Shown here: piece by piece, positions 33,235 to 42,374 of the stretch
How positions within the stretch are numbered: the stretch's first letter is position 1
How the letters are laid out: the number at the start of each line of letters is the position of its first letter
Origin: Bradyrhizobium tropiciagri
GTDB taxonomy: Bacteria > Pseudomonadota > Alphaproteobacteria > Rhizobiales > Xanthobacteraceae
Reading direction: 5' to 3'
Assembly: GCF_018130505.1 (NCBI RefSeq)
Contig: NZ_JAFCKH010000008.1
Coordinates: forward strand, 124,001-188,000
Length of the DNA: 64,000 nucleotides
Position numbers and translations under genes: made by a program
The notes under the pieces: generated by a model
What the model was told of the DNA's origin: nothing
Database searches by the model: none
Seen by the model: the letters and a program-made list of their open reading frames with translations, nothing else

Positions 33235-35894
33235 GAGGCGACCGCCTGGCGCATCGGGACGCGGGTGCCGACCAGCTTGCTGAGCTCCGGCCTGCAGCCG
33301 CCGCAATTGGTGCCGGCCTTCAGGCAGCGGCCGATCGCCTCGACGCTGTCGGCCCCCTTGGCGATCTCGGCGGTGATCTGGTGCCGTCCGACGTTGAAGC
33401 AGGAGCAGACGATCGGGCCGACGTCCTCGCCTGCCCCGAACGGCCGTCCCGCCAGCAGCGACATCCGCGCATTGGCCGACAATTGCTGTTCCGCGAACAG
33501 CCCGGTCAGCCACGCCCGCGACGGCAGCGTGTGGTCGGGCGCGATGAACACGCAGCCGTCGAGCCGGCCGTCGCGCACCGCGGCGTAGCGGAAGCGGCCC
33601 GCGCCGGGATCGCGATAGGCGACCCATTCGATCTCGACACCTTCAAGCCCGAGCTGCGCCCGCGCCCAGTCGCGCCAGCTCTCCGGGCGTGCGTCGAGCG
33701 CAAGCTCCAGCCGCCAGCAGTCGCCGGCCTTGCCGTGCACCCAGTAGCCGGCCTCGGGGCGCCGGATCGGATTGCGGCTCAGGATGAAGGCGTGCCATTT
33801 CGGCGCATAGGGATCGGCCTTCACCGGCGTGTGCTTGGATTCCGGCTGGCCCGACAGCGGATCGACGGCCGGATTGACCAGCGCATTGACCCGTCCCTCG
33901 CCGGCGAACTCCTCGTTCCAGTGCATCGGCACGAACACGCAGCCGCGGCGCTGGTCGGACGACACCACGACGCGCGCGATCATCTCGCCCCAGGGGCTGG
34001 TCAGCCGCGCCAGCCCGTCGTTCGTGAGGCCGGCCAGCCGCGCATCCTCGGGATGGAATTCGGCGTAGGGCTCGAACACATGCGACAGCAGCCGGCCGGT
34101 CTTCCCGGTCCGCGTCATGGTGTGCCACTGATCCCTGACCCGTCCGGTATTGAGCACCAGCGGATGCTCGCGGCTGGTGGCATTGCGCGGCGCGCGCGGC
34201 GCGATCGGAATGAAGCGCGCCTTGCGATCGGGCGTGAAGAATTTTGGCGTGCCGAACATCCGCGCGGTGCCGGCCGGTTCGTCTGACGTCACCGGCCATT
34301 GCACCGGCGCCAGCGCGTCATAGGCAGTCCCGTCGAGCGTCGACAGTGCCGAGATGTCGAAATCGCGCGCGCCGTTGTTCTCGAAGCCCGACAGTTCGGC
34401 GTGCTCGCGAAAGATCTCCGCGACCGACGCGTAGCCGAAGCCGGCATAGCCCATGCGGCTGGCGACGTCGCAGATGATGCGCCAGTCGGCGCGCGCTTCG
34501 CCGGGTGCGTCGAGGAACGGCCGCTGCCGCGAGATCCGGCGCTCCGAATTGGTGACGGTGCCGTCCTTCTCGCCCCACGCCAGTGCCGGCAGCAGCACGT
34601 CGGCATGGCGAGTGGTGTCGGTGTCGCGCACGCAATCGGACACCACGACGAGCTCGCACTGCTCCAGTGCGGCACGCGCACGGTCGGCATCCGGCATGCT
34701 GACCACCGGATTGGTCGACATGATCCACACCGCCTTGATGCGGCCGTCGGCGATGGCGTCGAACATGTCGACCGCCTTCAGCCCGCTCTTCTCGGCGATG
34801 ACGGGCGCGCGCCAGAACCGCTGCACCAGCTCACGATGCGCGGGGTTCTCGATTTCCATATGCGCGGCAAGCTGGTTGGCGAGCCCGCCGACCTCGCGGC
34901 CGCCCATCGCATTGGGCTGGCCGGTCAGCGAGAACGGTCCCATGCCGGGACGCCCGATCCGCCCGGTCAACAAATGGCAATTGATGATGGCGTTGACCTT
35001 GTCGACGCCGCTGCTCGACTGGTTGATGCCCTGCGAATACAGCGTGACAACACGCTCGGTCCGCGCGAACCAGTCGAAGAACAGGCCGACGGCGCCTTCG
35101 CTGAGGCCGCAGGTCGCGGCGGTCTGCGCCACGGTCTGTCCTGCTACCTGCTTGAGCGCATCGACAACGCCGGTCGTGCAATTGCCGACGAAGCCACGGT
35201 CGACCGCATTGCTGCCGGCGAGAAACGCGAACAGCCCGTTGAACAGCACGGAGTCGCTGCCGGAGCGCAGCGGCAGATGCAGATCGGCGCCCTCGCAGGT
35301 CGCGGTGCGGCGCGGATCGATCACCACGATCTTGCAGGCCGGGTTCTTCTCCTTTGCCGCCAGCATGCGCTGATGCAGGATCGGATGGCACCAGGCGGCG
35401 TTGGAGCCGACCAGCACCAGGAGGTCCGCCTGCTCGAGATCCTCATAACAGCCGGGCACGGTGTCGCTGCCGAACGCACGCTTGTGCCCGGTGACGCTGG
35501 AGGCCATGCACAGCCGCGAATTGGTGTCGATATTGGCGGTGCCGACGAAGCCCTTGGCGAGCTTGTTGATGACGTAATAGTCCTCCGTCAGCAGCTGACC
35601 GGAGACATAAAACGCCACCGCGTCAGGTCCGTGCTCTTTGATGATACGCGCAAAGCCGCTCGCGACATGATCGAGCGCGTCGTCCCACCTCGCCGGCCGG
35701 CCATCGACCAGCGGTTCGAGCAGTCGCCCATCGAGATCGATGGTCTCGGCCAGCGCCGAGCCCTTGCTGCAGAGCCGGCCGAAATTGGCCGGATGCTGCC
35801 GGTCGCCCTCGACGCTGACGGTGCCGGCCGCGTCCTTTTTGGCGATGACGCCACAGCCGACGCCGCAATAAGGACAGGTGGTCTTGACCGCCAT
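33231..35894 (-). CDS. nasA: Assimilatory nitrate reductase, catalytic subunit
   Basis: 887 residues, cytoplasmic molybdopterin enzyme reducing nitrate to nitrite (NasA/NasC type). The N-terminal [4Fe-4S] ligands are C7, C10, C14 (CPYCGVGC) and C42 (LCSKG). The probable Mo-ligating cysteine is C129 in NSRLCMASS. The molybdopterin-binding C-terminal domain spans ~650-780. A BFD-like [2Fe-2S] domain is fused at the end (CSCFNVGRH ... CGGCRPEL, ~828-868), as in the single-polypeptide NasA group. Last gene of nirB-nirD-nasA. Confidence 0.93.
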   Translation of the reverse strand: MAVKTTCPYCGVGCGVIAKKDAAGTVSVEGDRQHPANFGRLCSKGSALAETIDLDGRLLEPLVDGRPARWDDALDHVASGFARIIKEHGPDAVAFYVSGQLLTEDYYVINKLAKGFVGTANIDTNSRLCMASSVTGHKRAFGSDTVPGCYEDLEQADLLVLVGSNAAWCHPILHQRMLAAKEKNPACKIVVIDPRRTATCEGADLHLPLRSGSDSVLFNGLFAFLAGSNAVDRGFVGNCTTGVVDALKQVAGQTVAQTAATCGLSEGAVGLFFDWFARTERVVTLYSQGINQSSSGVDKVNAIINCHLLTGRIGRPGMGPFSLTGQPNAMGGREVGGLANQLAAHMEIENPAHRELVQRFWRAPVIAEKSGLKAVDMFDAIADGRIKAVWIMSTNPVVSMPDADRARAALEQCELVVVSDCVRDTDTTRHADVLLPALAWGEKDGTVTNSERRISRQRPFLDAPGEARADWRIICDVASRMGYAGFGYASVAEIFREHAELSGFENNGARDFDISALSTLDGTAYDALAPVQWPVTSDEPAGTARMFGTPKFFTPDRKARFIPIAPRAPRNATSREHPLVLNTGRVRDQWHTMTRTGKTGRLLSHVFEPYAEFHPEDARLAGLTNDGLARLTSPWGEMIARVVVSSDQRRGCVFVPMHWNEEFAGEGRVNALVNPAVDPLSGQPESKHTPVKADPYAPKWHAFILSRNPIRRPEAGYWVHGKAGDCWRLELALDARPESWRDWARAQLGLEGVEIEWVAYRDPGAGRFRYAAVRDGRLDGCVFIAPDHTLPSRAWLTGLFAEQQLSANARMSLLAGRPFGAGEDVGPIVCSCFNVGRHQITAEIAKGADSVEAIGRCLKAGTNCGGCRPELSKLVGTRVPMRQAVAS

Positions 35895-35904
35895 TGCGCG
35901 TTGC

Positions 35905-36234
35905 TCAGCTCACTGCCGCAGCCTGCCGTAGCGCCAGCCACACGGTGCCGTTCTCGACCTTGGCCGGATACGTATGCGTGCAGCCCTCGTCGGGTGCGAC
36001 CGCATGCCCGCTCGCCAGCTCGATGACGAAATTGTGCAGCGGACAGGTGACGCGCTTGTTGTGCACGATGCCCTGCGACAGCGGCCCGCCCTTGTGCGGG
36101 CAGCGGTCGTCGAGCGCGAACACCTCGTCGCTCTCGGTGCGGAACACCGCGATGTTGCCGCCGGGGGTGCGGACCACGCGCGAGCCGAGCCGCGGAATCT
36201 CGTCCAGCGCGCCGATTTCGATCCACTGGGTCAT
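35905..36234 (-). CDS. nirD: Nitrite reductase small subunit
   Basis: 109 residues from the ATG at 36234 (MTQWIEIGALDEIP), which overlaps the nirB stop in ATGA. Rieske-type fold with CPHKGGPL and CPLHNF, so all four cluster ligands are present; many NirD proteins lack them, which makes this a Rieske-retaining version. It partners NirB in NADH-dependent reduction of nitrite to ammonium, and nasA follows after 10 nt. Confidence 0.9.
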   Translation of the reverse strand: MTQWIEIGALDEIPRLGSRVVRTPGGNIAVFRTESDEVFALDDRCPHKGGPLSQGIVHNKRVTCPLHNFVIELASGHAVAPDEGCTHTYPAKVENGTVWLALRQAAAVS

Positions 36235-38690
36235 GCGAGCTCCAATTCGGCGAGCGGGGCGAATTCGTTGCGGTCGACGCCGCGGCTGGCGCGGTCCGCC
36301 CACGGATCGCTCTGCGAGAACTGCTGCGAATAGGCGAAGCGCTCGAACAGCGCTTTGCGGTTCTTGAGGTCATCGACCACGCGCTTCCTGATCTGCTCGA
36401 GGCTGACGCGGTCGCACCATTTGTACATGCGCTCGAGATACCAGCCCTCCTCGCGGTACAGCTGGGTCAGCGCCACGATCACCTCGAGCGCCTCGTCCTC
36501 GGTCTCGACCTTGGTCAGGAACTCGGTGCCCTTGATGTGCAGGCCGGCGGCGCCGGCGAAGTGGATCTCGAAGCCGGAATCGACGCAGACCACGCCGACG
36601 TCCTTGCAGGTCGCCTCCGCGCAGTTGCGCGGGCAGCCGGAGACCGCGAGCTTGACCTTGGCCGGCGTCCACGAGCCCCACATGAACTTCTCGAGCTTGA
36701 TGCCGAGGCCGGTGGAGTCCTGGGTGCCGAAGCGGCACCATTCCGAGCCGACGCAGGTCTTCACCGTGCGTAGCCCCTTGGCGTAGGCGTGACCCGACAC
36801 CATGCCGGCGTCGTTGAGGTCGGCCCACACCGCCGGCAGGTCCTCCTTCTTGACGCCGAGCAGGTCGATGCGCTGGCCGCCGGTGACCTTCACGGTCGGG
36901 ATGTTGAACTTCTCGGCAACGTCGGCGATGGCGCGCAGCTCGCCCGGCGTGGTGACGCCGCCCCACATCCGCGGCACCACCGAATAGGTGCCGTCTTTCT
37001 GGATGTTGGCGTGGACGCGCTCATTGATGAAGCGCGACTGCTGGTCGTCGCGATATTCGCCCGGCCAGGTCGCGAGCAGATAATAGTTCAGCGCCGGACG
37101 GCAGGAGTGGCAGCCGTTCAGCGTCTTCCATTCCATGAAGCGCATCACCGCCGGAATGCTCTTGAGCTGCTGCTCGACGATGACGCGGCGGACATCGTCG
37201 TGGCTGTGATCCGTGCACTTGCACAGCGGCTTGACCTTCGGCGCCGCCGAATAGTCGCCGCCGAGCGTGAAGGCCAGCACCTGCTCGACGAGGCCGGTGC
37301 AGGAGCCGCAGGAGGACGACGCCTTGGTATGGGCGCGGACGTCGTCGAGCGTGAACAGCTTCTTGTCGGAGATCGCCTTGACGATCGCGCCCTTGCAGAC
37401 GCCGTTGCAGCCGCAGATCTCGGTCTCGTCGCTCATCGCCGCGACCGAGCTCTGGCCGTTGACGCCGCCGTCGCCGAGATTGCCGGCGCCGAACACCAGC
37501 CGCTCGCGCATATGCGAGACGTCGGTGCCGTCGCGCAGATGCTGGAAGTACCAGGGACCGTCGATGGTGTCGCCATAGAGCACGGCGCCGACGATCTTCT
37601 TGTCCTTCAGGATGATGCGCTTGTAGACGCCGCGATTGGCGTCCTGCAGCACGATCTCCTCCTTGTCCGGCCCCGGCGCGAAGTCGCCGGCCGAGAACAG
37701 GTCGATGCCGGTCACCTTAAGTTTGGTCGAGGTGACCGAGCCGTCATAGGTGGCAAAGCCCTTCATCGCGAGGTGGTTCGCGCAGACCTTGGCCTGATCG
37801 AACAGCGGCGCGACCAGACCATAGGTCTGGCGGCGATGCTGCACGCATTCGCCGACGGCATAGATGCGGCCGTCATAGGTCTGCATGGTGTCGGAGACGA
37901 CGATGCCGCGCTCGCAGTGCAGCCCCGCCTTCCTGGCGAGCTCGAAATTCGGACGGATGCCGACCGCCATCACCACGAGATCGGCGGCGAGTTCGGTGCC
38001 ATCACCAAAGCGGACGCCGGTGACGCGGTCCTCGCCGAGGATCGCCTGGGTCTGCGCCGGCATCTTGAACACCATGCCGCGCTCTTCCAGCGATTTGCGC
38101 AGGAGGCCGCCGGCCACCGGATCGAGCTGACGCTCCATCAGCGTGTCGAGCAGATGCACGACGGTGACGTTCATGCCGCGCTTCATCAGGCCGTTGGCGG
38201 CTTCGAGGCCGAGCAGACCGCCGCCGATCACGACGGCGTTGCGATAGTCGGTCGAGGCCTTGATCATGCGATCGACGTCATGGATGTCGCGGAAGCCGAT
38301 CACGCCCGGCAGGTCCTTGCCCGGCAGCGGCAGCATGATCGGATTAGACCCGGTCGCGATCAGCAGGCGGTCATAAGGAATCCGATCGCCGGCTTCCGTC
38401 ACGACCTCGCAAGTGCGGCGATCGATCATCGCGATCGTCTCGCCCTTGCGCAGCGTGATGTTGTTGTCCTCGTACCAGTCGACGGTGTTGAGCATGATGT
38501 CGTCGACGGTCTTCTCTCCGGCGAGCACCGGCGACAGCAGGATGCGGTTGTAATTGCCGTAAGGCTCGGAGCCGAACACCGTGATGTCGTAGAGGTCGGG
38601 CGCGCGTTCGAGCAGCGCCTCCACGGTGCGGATGCCGGCCATTCCGTTGCCGATCACCACGAGCTTCTGCTTGATCACCTTGTCGAGCAT
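36231..38690 (-). CDS. nirB: NADH-dependent assimilatory nitrite reductase large subunit
   Basis: 819 residues from the ATG at 38690 (MLDKVIKQKLVVIGNGMAGI). Order of domains: FAD/NADH pyridine-nucleotide oxidoreductase (~8-310; GNGMAG, VIGGGLLGLEAANG), BFD-type [2Fe-2S] module (CGCNGVCKG, CGSC; ~415-470), and the sulphite/nitrite reductase ferredoxin and siroheme halves (~550-790). TCVGSEWCRFG and SGCPRNCAEA supply the [4Fe-4S]-siroheme cysteines. Six-electron reduction of nitrite to ammonium. First gene of nirB-nirD-nasA; a sigma-54-like promoter lies ~145 nt upstream. Confidence 0.94.
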   Translation of the reverse strand: MLDKVIKQKLVVIGNGMAGIRTVEALLERAPDLYDITVFGSEPYGNYNRILLSPVLAGEKTVDDIMLNTVDWYEDNNITLRKGETIAMIDRRTCEVVTEAGDRIPYDRLLIATGSNPIMLPLPGKDLPGVIGFRDIHDVDRMIKASTDYRNAVVIGGGLLGLEAANGLMKRGMNVTVVHLLDTLMERQLDPVAGGLLRKSLEERGMVFKMPAQTQAILGEDRVTGVRFGDGTELAADLVVMAVGIRPNFELARKAGLHCERGIVVSDTMQTYDGRIYAVGECVQHRRQTYGLVAPLFDQAKVCANHLAMKGFATYDGSVTSTKLKVTGIDLFSAGDFAPGPDKEEIVLQDANRGVYKRIILKDKKIVGAVLYGDTIDGPWYFQHLRDGTDVSHMRERLVFGAGNLGDGGVNGQSSVAAMSDETEICGCNGVCKGAIVKAISDKKLFTLDDVRAHTKASSSCGSCTGLVEQVLAFTLGGDYSAAPKVKPLCKCTDHSHDDVRRVIVEQQLKSIPAVMRFMEWKTLNGCHSCRPALNYYLLATWPGEYRDDQQSRFINERVHANIQKDGTYSVVPRMWGGVTTPGELRAIADVAEKFNIPTVKVTGGQRIDLLGVKKEDLPAVWADLNDAGMVSGHAYAKGLRTVKTCVGSEWCRFGTQDSTGLGIKLEKFMWGSWTPAKVKLAVSGCPRNCAEATCKDVGVVCVDSGFEIHFAGAAGLHIKGTEFLTKVETEDEALEVIVALTQLYREEGWYLERMYKWCDRVSLEQIRKRVVDDLKNRKALFERFAYSQQFSQSDPWADRASRGVDRNEFAPLAELELA

Positions 38691-38833
38691 GGTCTGCCTT
38701 TCAATTCCGACGACGTTGCTCAGCGACGCGCATGCGCCGTTGATCGACACCGATAAAGGTTGGATTTGTAGGAAGCCCAGCCGCGGGCGCAGACCGTCCT
38801 CAATGACGATCGATGTTCCGTTACAAGCTGTTA

Positions 38834-38849
38834 TTCAAAACGCGTGCCA
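38834..38849 (-). promoter_or_regulatory. Sigma-54-like promoter upstream of nirB
   Basis: Minus strand TGGCACG-CGTT-TTGAA. The -24 element is perfect, but the normally invariant GC of the -12 element reads GA, so activity would be reduced. It is 145 nt before the nirB start and divergent from the stronger site at 39180. Nitrogen (NtrC) control would fit the genes. Confidence 0.4.
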
Positions 38850-39179
38850 ATTCGCGCAAAAGAAATTCAATAGAAAAACCAGTACATTATCAGCCGCCGC
38901 GAAATCTGACTGATGGCCAGGCGCGCGCATGTCCGGCTGATTTTTTAGCCACGCCGATGATCTCTTGTGCAGCACAGCATCGGCCGCAGCGACTTCAATG
39001 GCGAATGCCGGATCGGCGCACTGTCGCGCGCGCAATATGCGCCGCACAAAAAAGCACCAGCATGCGCGTTTGCGCGGCGGCGCGTGCTGCAAGCCACGGC
39101 AATCCCACACCTCGCACGACATTCAGCATGTCGCGGCAACATCTTGCGGCTGCACGGCAAAGCGACCCGATCGATTCGA
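38850..39179. other. Divergent nirB/narK control region
   Basis: About 330 nt between the two sigma-54-type sequences. It should hold NtrC or other activator sites; GCAC half-sites occur, but I found no convincing full TGCACC-N5-GGTGCA palindrome. No gene seen. Confidence 0.4.
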
Positions 39180-39195
39180 TGGCACGGTAATTGCT
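39180..39195 (+). promoter_or_regulatory. Sigma-54 (RpoN) promoter of the nitrate transporter
   Basis: TGGCACG-GTAA-TTGCT, a full match to the core consensus TGGCACG-N4-TTGCW with the conserved -24 GG and -12 GC 12 bp apart. Transcription would begin near 39206, ~110 nt before the transporter ATG. Nitrogen-limitation control through NtrC is the expected regime. Confidence 0.75.
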
Positions 39196-39275
39196 GAAGT
39201 ACCTGCTTGACCGAGCGCGTCTCAACGGCGAGTGCGCTCAACTTCACCCACATTGTTATCTGCGCCTGAGATGGC

Positions 39276-39311
39276 CGCGCTTGATGCGGCTGCCTCCGCC
39301 GCATCAGCGCG
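39276..39311 (+). promoter_or_regulatory. Hairpin abutting the transporter start codon
   Basis: CGCGC plus a bulged T plus TGATGCGGC pairs with GCCGCATCA plus GCGCG around a TGCCTCC loop, 14 bp in all. It ends two bases before the ATG at 39314, and the region lacks a normal ribosome site, so the structure probably limits translation. No U-run follows, so it is not a terminator. Confidence 0.5.
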
Positions 39312-39313
39312 AG

Positions 39314-40582
39314 ATGCTTGCGATGAAGCTTGCCGAGTTCAAGAAAGCAGGTCACTGGCCGACACTGCTTGCCGCGTTTCTGTACTTCGACATCAGTTTC
39401 ATGGCGTGGGTCGCGCTCGGACCCTTGATCGTCTACATCGCGCACGACATGAACCTTGCGGTGAACGAGAAGTTCACCCTCGTCGCCATTCCTGTGCTCG
39501 CCGGCGCGCTGCTGCGGGTGCCGATGGGCCTGCTCGCCGACATCATCGGCGCCAAGCGCACCGGCATCATCGCCCAGCTGGTCGTGATCGCCGCAACCGC
39601 CGCGGTCTGGCAGTTCGGACTGACCAGCAAGCTCGCGATCGAATTGTTCGGGCTTGCGCTCGGCGTCGGCGGCGCATCCTTCGCGGTGGCCCTACCCCAG
39701 GCGAGCCGCTGGTACCCGCCGCAATATCAGGGCCTGGTGATGGGCATCGCCGGCGCCGGCAATATGGGTGTCGTGCTCGACACGTTGCTGGCGCCCTCGA
39801 TCGCCGAGAACTGGGGCTGGCAATCCGTGTTCGGCTGCCTCTTGATCCCGATGCTGATGGTGCTGGCCTATTATATTGTCGCGGCCAAGGACGCGCCGGG
39901 CGAGCGCAAGCCGGTCTCGCTGAAGGCCTACGGCACGCTGCTGAAGGATTCCGACAGCCGCTGGTTCATGTTCTTCTACTTCATCACCTTCGGCGGCTTC
40001 GTCGGCCTCGCCAACGCGCTGCCGCTGTACTTCACCGTGCAGTATCAGGTCTCCGGCGTCGCCGCGGGCCTTCTGGTCGCGCTGATCGTCGCGTTCGGCT
40101 CAGGCTTCCGCCCGGTCGGTGGCCTGATCGCCGACCGCATCGGCGGCATTCGTTCGCTGTCGATCCTGTTCGGCATCGTCGTCGCCGCCTACTTCATCAT
40201 CGCCTTCATGCCGGAAGGCCCGACGGCGCCGACGCAGGGCGGCTGGTCGCTGACCGAGATGCCGCGCATCGCCTGGTTCTCGGTGCTGCTGTTCTCGATC
40301 GGCGTGCTGGCGCTCGGCATGGGCAACGGCGCGGTGTTCCAACTGATCCCGCTGCGCTTCCGCCACGAGATCGGGCTGATGACCGGGCTGGTCGGCTGCG
40401 CCGGCGGCATCGGCGGATTCTTCCTCGCCCAGACGCTGGGCTTTGCGAAAGGCACGACCGGCGGATTCGGCGCCGGCTTCCTGTTCTTCGGCGTGCTGGC
40501 GTTGCTTGGCTTCATCGGACTTGCCATGGTCAAGGTCCGCTGGCGCACCACCTGGGGCGCGGTGTCGGGAGCGCGCGTCTGA
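39314..40582 (+). CDS. narK: Nitrate/nitrite transporter (MFS, NarK/NasA type)
   Basis: 422 residues from the ATG at 39314, twelve transmembrane helices. Nitrate-porter signatures are seen in GVGGASFAVALPQASRWYPP with AGAGNMG (helix 5) and in LGMGNGAVFQLIP (helix 11); conserved arginines lie in RVPMG and QASRW. It supplies nitrate to the divergent nasA-nirBD system. An ATG three codons later (39323) is an alternative start; the frame is open to 39191, but that leader is not transporter-like. A sigma-54 promoter and a hairpin precede it. Confidence 0.9.
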   Translation: MLAMKLAEFKKAGHWPTLLAAFLYFDISFMAWVALGPLIVYIAHDMNLAVNEKFTLVAIPVLAGALLRVPMGLLADIIGAKRTGIIAQLVVIAATAAVWQFGLTSKLAIELFGLALGVGGASFAVALPQASRWYPPQYQGLVMGIAGAGNMGVVLDTLLAPSIAENWGWQSVFGCLLIPMLMVLAYYIVAAKDAPGERKPVSLKAYGTLLKDSDSRWFMFFYFITFGGFVGLANALPLYFTVQYQVSGVAAGLLVALIVAFGSGFRPVGGLIADRIGGIRSLSILFGIVVAAYFIIAFMPEGPTAPTQGGWSLTEMPRIAWFSVLLFSIGVLALGMGNGAVFQLIPLRFRHEIGLMTGLVGCAGGIGGFFLAQTLGFAKGTTGGFGAGFLFFGVLALLGFIGLAMVKVRWRTTWGAVSGARV

Positions 40583-40614
40583 CCGCCCGCTCCCGGAGAT
40601 GACGGGGCTCGGAC

Positions 40615-42354
40615 GTGGCGAACGGCGCGCAACGCGACTTGCAAGGCGGCACGCAGCGCGACTTGCAGCGCGACCTCGGCGTGCGCATCGGCTTTGCCAG
40701 CGAGACCGGCAAGCGCGACGCCAATGAGGACTATGTCGCCGCGTGCCTCGGCCGGCCGGGCCTGGTTCACCGCGATGTCGTGGCCGCGATCGCCGACGGC
40801 GTCGGCGGCCACAAGGGCGGACGCGAGGCCGCGGAGGTCACCGTCCGCAGCTTCATCGACGCCTATTACTCGCTGCCGGAGACGCTCGGCGTCCGCCGCC
40901 GCGCGGCGCGGGCGCTCGAAGCCGTCAACGGCTGGATCTACAGCCAGGGCCGCGTCGATGCTGCGCGCAGCGGCATGGCCTGCGCCTTCTCCTCCGTCAT
41001 CCTGTCACGGCGGCAGTGCCATGTGATCCATATCGGCGACACCCGCGCCTATCGTTTGAGCGACGGACGGCTCGAGCGGCTGACGCAGGACCATATCGCC
41101 GGCCGCGGCGACCTCGCCCATCTGCTCAATCGCGCCATCGGCTTCGAGGAGTTCGCACGCTTCGACTACGCCAGCGTCGGGCTGCGGCAGCACGACCGCC
41201 TGCTGATCTGCAGCGACGGCGTTCACGGCGCACTCGGCGATTCCCGCCTCAAGCAACTGCTCGACGAGCGCACACCGCCTGACGATGCGGCGCGCAGCAT
41301 CGTCGACGCCGCGCTCGCGGCCGGCAGCCACGACAACAGCACCGCGCTGGTGCTCGACGTCGTCGACCTGCCGCCGGCGGATCGCGACGAACTCACACAT
41401 GCGATTGCGACGCTGCCGATCCTCGATCTTCCCAACACCGGCGAGGTGGTCGACGATTTCAGCCTCGGCGACGTGCTGTCCGACGGGCGCTACAGCCGCC
41501 TGTTCAAGGCGGTCGACAAGCGGGCCGGCCGCGAGGTGGTGCTGAAGTTTCCGCATCCGCGGGTCGCGAGCGAAGGCTCTTACCGCCTCGCCTTCGTCCG
41601 CGAGGCGTGGGTCGCCGCGCGGGTGCGCAGCCTGTGGATCGGCGAGATCATCGAGGTGCCCGCGGAGCGGCAGACCCGGCTCTATTCGGCGATGCCGCTC
41701 TACGAGGGCGAGACGCTGGAGCAGCGATTGACCCGCGCGCCGCGGCTGTCGCTGACCGAGGGCATCGCGATCGCGACCAAGCTGGTGCGCGCGGTGACGG
41801 CGTTGCACCGCGCCGGCATCATCCATCGCGACATCAAGCCCGACAATGTGATCCTGCTCAAGGATGGCGGTCTGCGCCTCGTCGATCTCGGCGTCGCGCG
41901 GGTGCCGCTGCTGGAGGATTTTCCGGCCGAGGACATTCCGGGCACTGCGAGCTACATGGCCCCCGAACTGTTCGGCGGCAAGGCCGGCGACGAGGCGTCC
42001 GACCTGTTCGCACTCGGTGTCACCGTCTACCGCATGTTCACCGCGAACTACCCGTTCGGCGAGATCGAACCATTCTCACGGCCGCGCTTCGGCAAGCCGG
42101 TGCCGCTGTCGCGCTACCGGCCGGACCTGCCGGCCTGGCTCGATGCCGTGATCGGCAAGGCGCTCAGCATCGAGCCCGCGCAACGCTTCGGCGACGCGAT
42201 CGAGTTCGCGCACGAGCTGGAAAACGGCGCGACCTGGGCCGGTCCCGCCGTCACTGTGCGCAAATCGCTGCACGACCGCGATCCCGTCACGTTCTGGAAG
42301 GTGCTGTGCGCGATCCTCGCGCTGGTCATCGTGGTGCTGTTGGCGCGGCACTAG
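40615..42354 (+). CDS. Bifunctional PP2C phosphatase / Ser-Thr protein kinase
   Basis: 579 residues from a GTG, 32 nt after the nitrate transporter. Residues ~22-245 are a PP2C phosphatase (DGVGGHKGG at 61-69, HIGDTRAYRL, SDGVHG, SHDNSTALVL). Residues ~275-535 are a Hanks-type kinase with VVLKFP lysine (~310), HRDIKPDN (~404-411), DLG in place of DFG, and GTASYMAPE. The glycine loop is poorly formed. A C-terminal transmembrane helix (~555-575) anchors it to the inner membrane. Such fusions recur beside NarK/Nas genes, suggesting phospho-control of nitrate uptake; this is inference. Confidence 0.88.
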   Translation: MANGAQRDLQGGTQRDLQRDLGVRIGFASETGKRDANEDYVAACLGRPGLVHRDVVAAIADGVGGHKGGREAAEVTVRSFIDAYYSLPETLGVRRRAARALEAVNGWIYSQGRVDAARSGMACAFSSVILSRRQCHVIHIGDTRAYRLSDGRLERLTQDHIAGRGDLAHLLNRAIGFEEFARFDYASVGLRQHDRLLICSDGVHGALGDSRLKQLLDERTPPDDAARSIVDAALAAGSHDNSTALVLDVVDLPPADRDELTHAIATLPILDLPNTGEVVDDFSLGDVLSDGRYSRLFKAVDKRAGREVVLKFPHPRVASEGSYRLAFVREAWVAARVRSLWIGEIIEVPAERQTRLYSAMPLYEGETLEQRLTRAPRLSLTEGIAIATKLVRAVTALHRAGIIHRDIKPDNVILLKDGGLRLVDLGVARVPLLEDFPAEDIPGTASYMAPELFGGKAGDEASDLFALGVTVYRMFTANYPFGEIEPFSRPRFGKPVPLSRYRPDLPAWLDAVIGKALSIEPAQRFGDAIEFAHELENGATWAGPAVTVRKSLHDRDPVTFWKVLCAILALVIVVLLARH

Positions 42355-42374
42355 AGCGGGATAGCGATCTATGC

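Noticed and set aside
36789-38756. 655-codon plus-strand frame opposite nirB
   Set aside because: Shadow of nirB, which has all cofactor motifs and fits the operon.
39206-39313. ANTAR-type (NasT) antitermination leader before narK
   Set aside because: Only one strong hairpin with a seven-base loop and no U-run terminator; the paired hexaloop pattern was not found, so I report only the hairpin.
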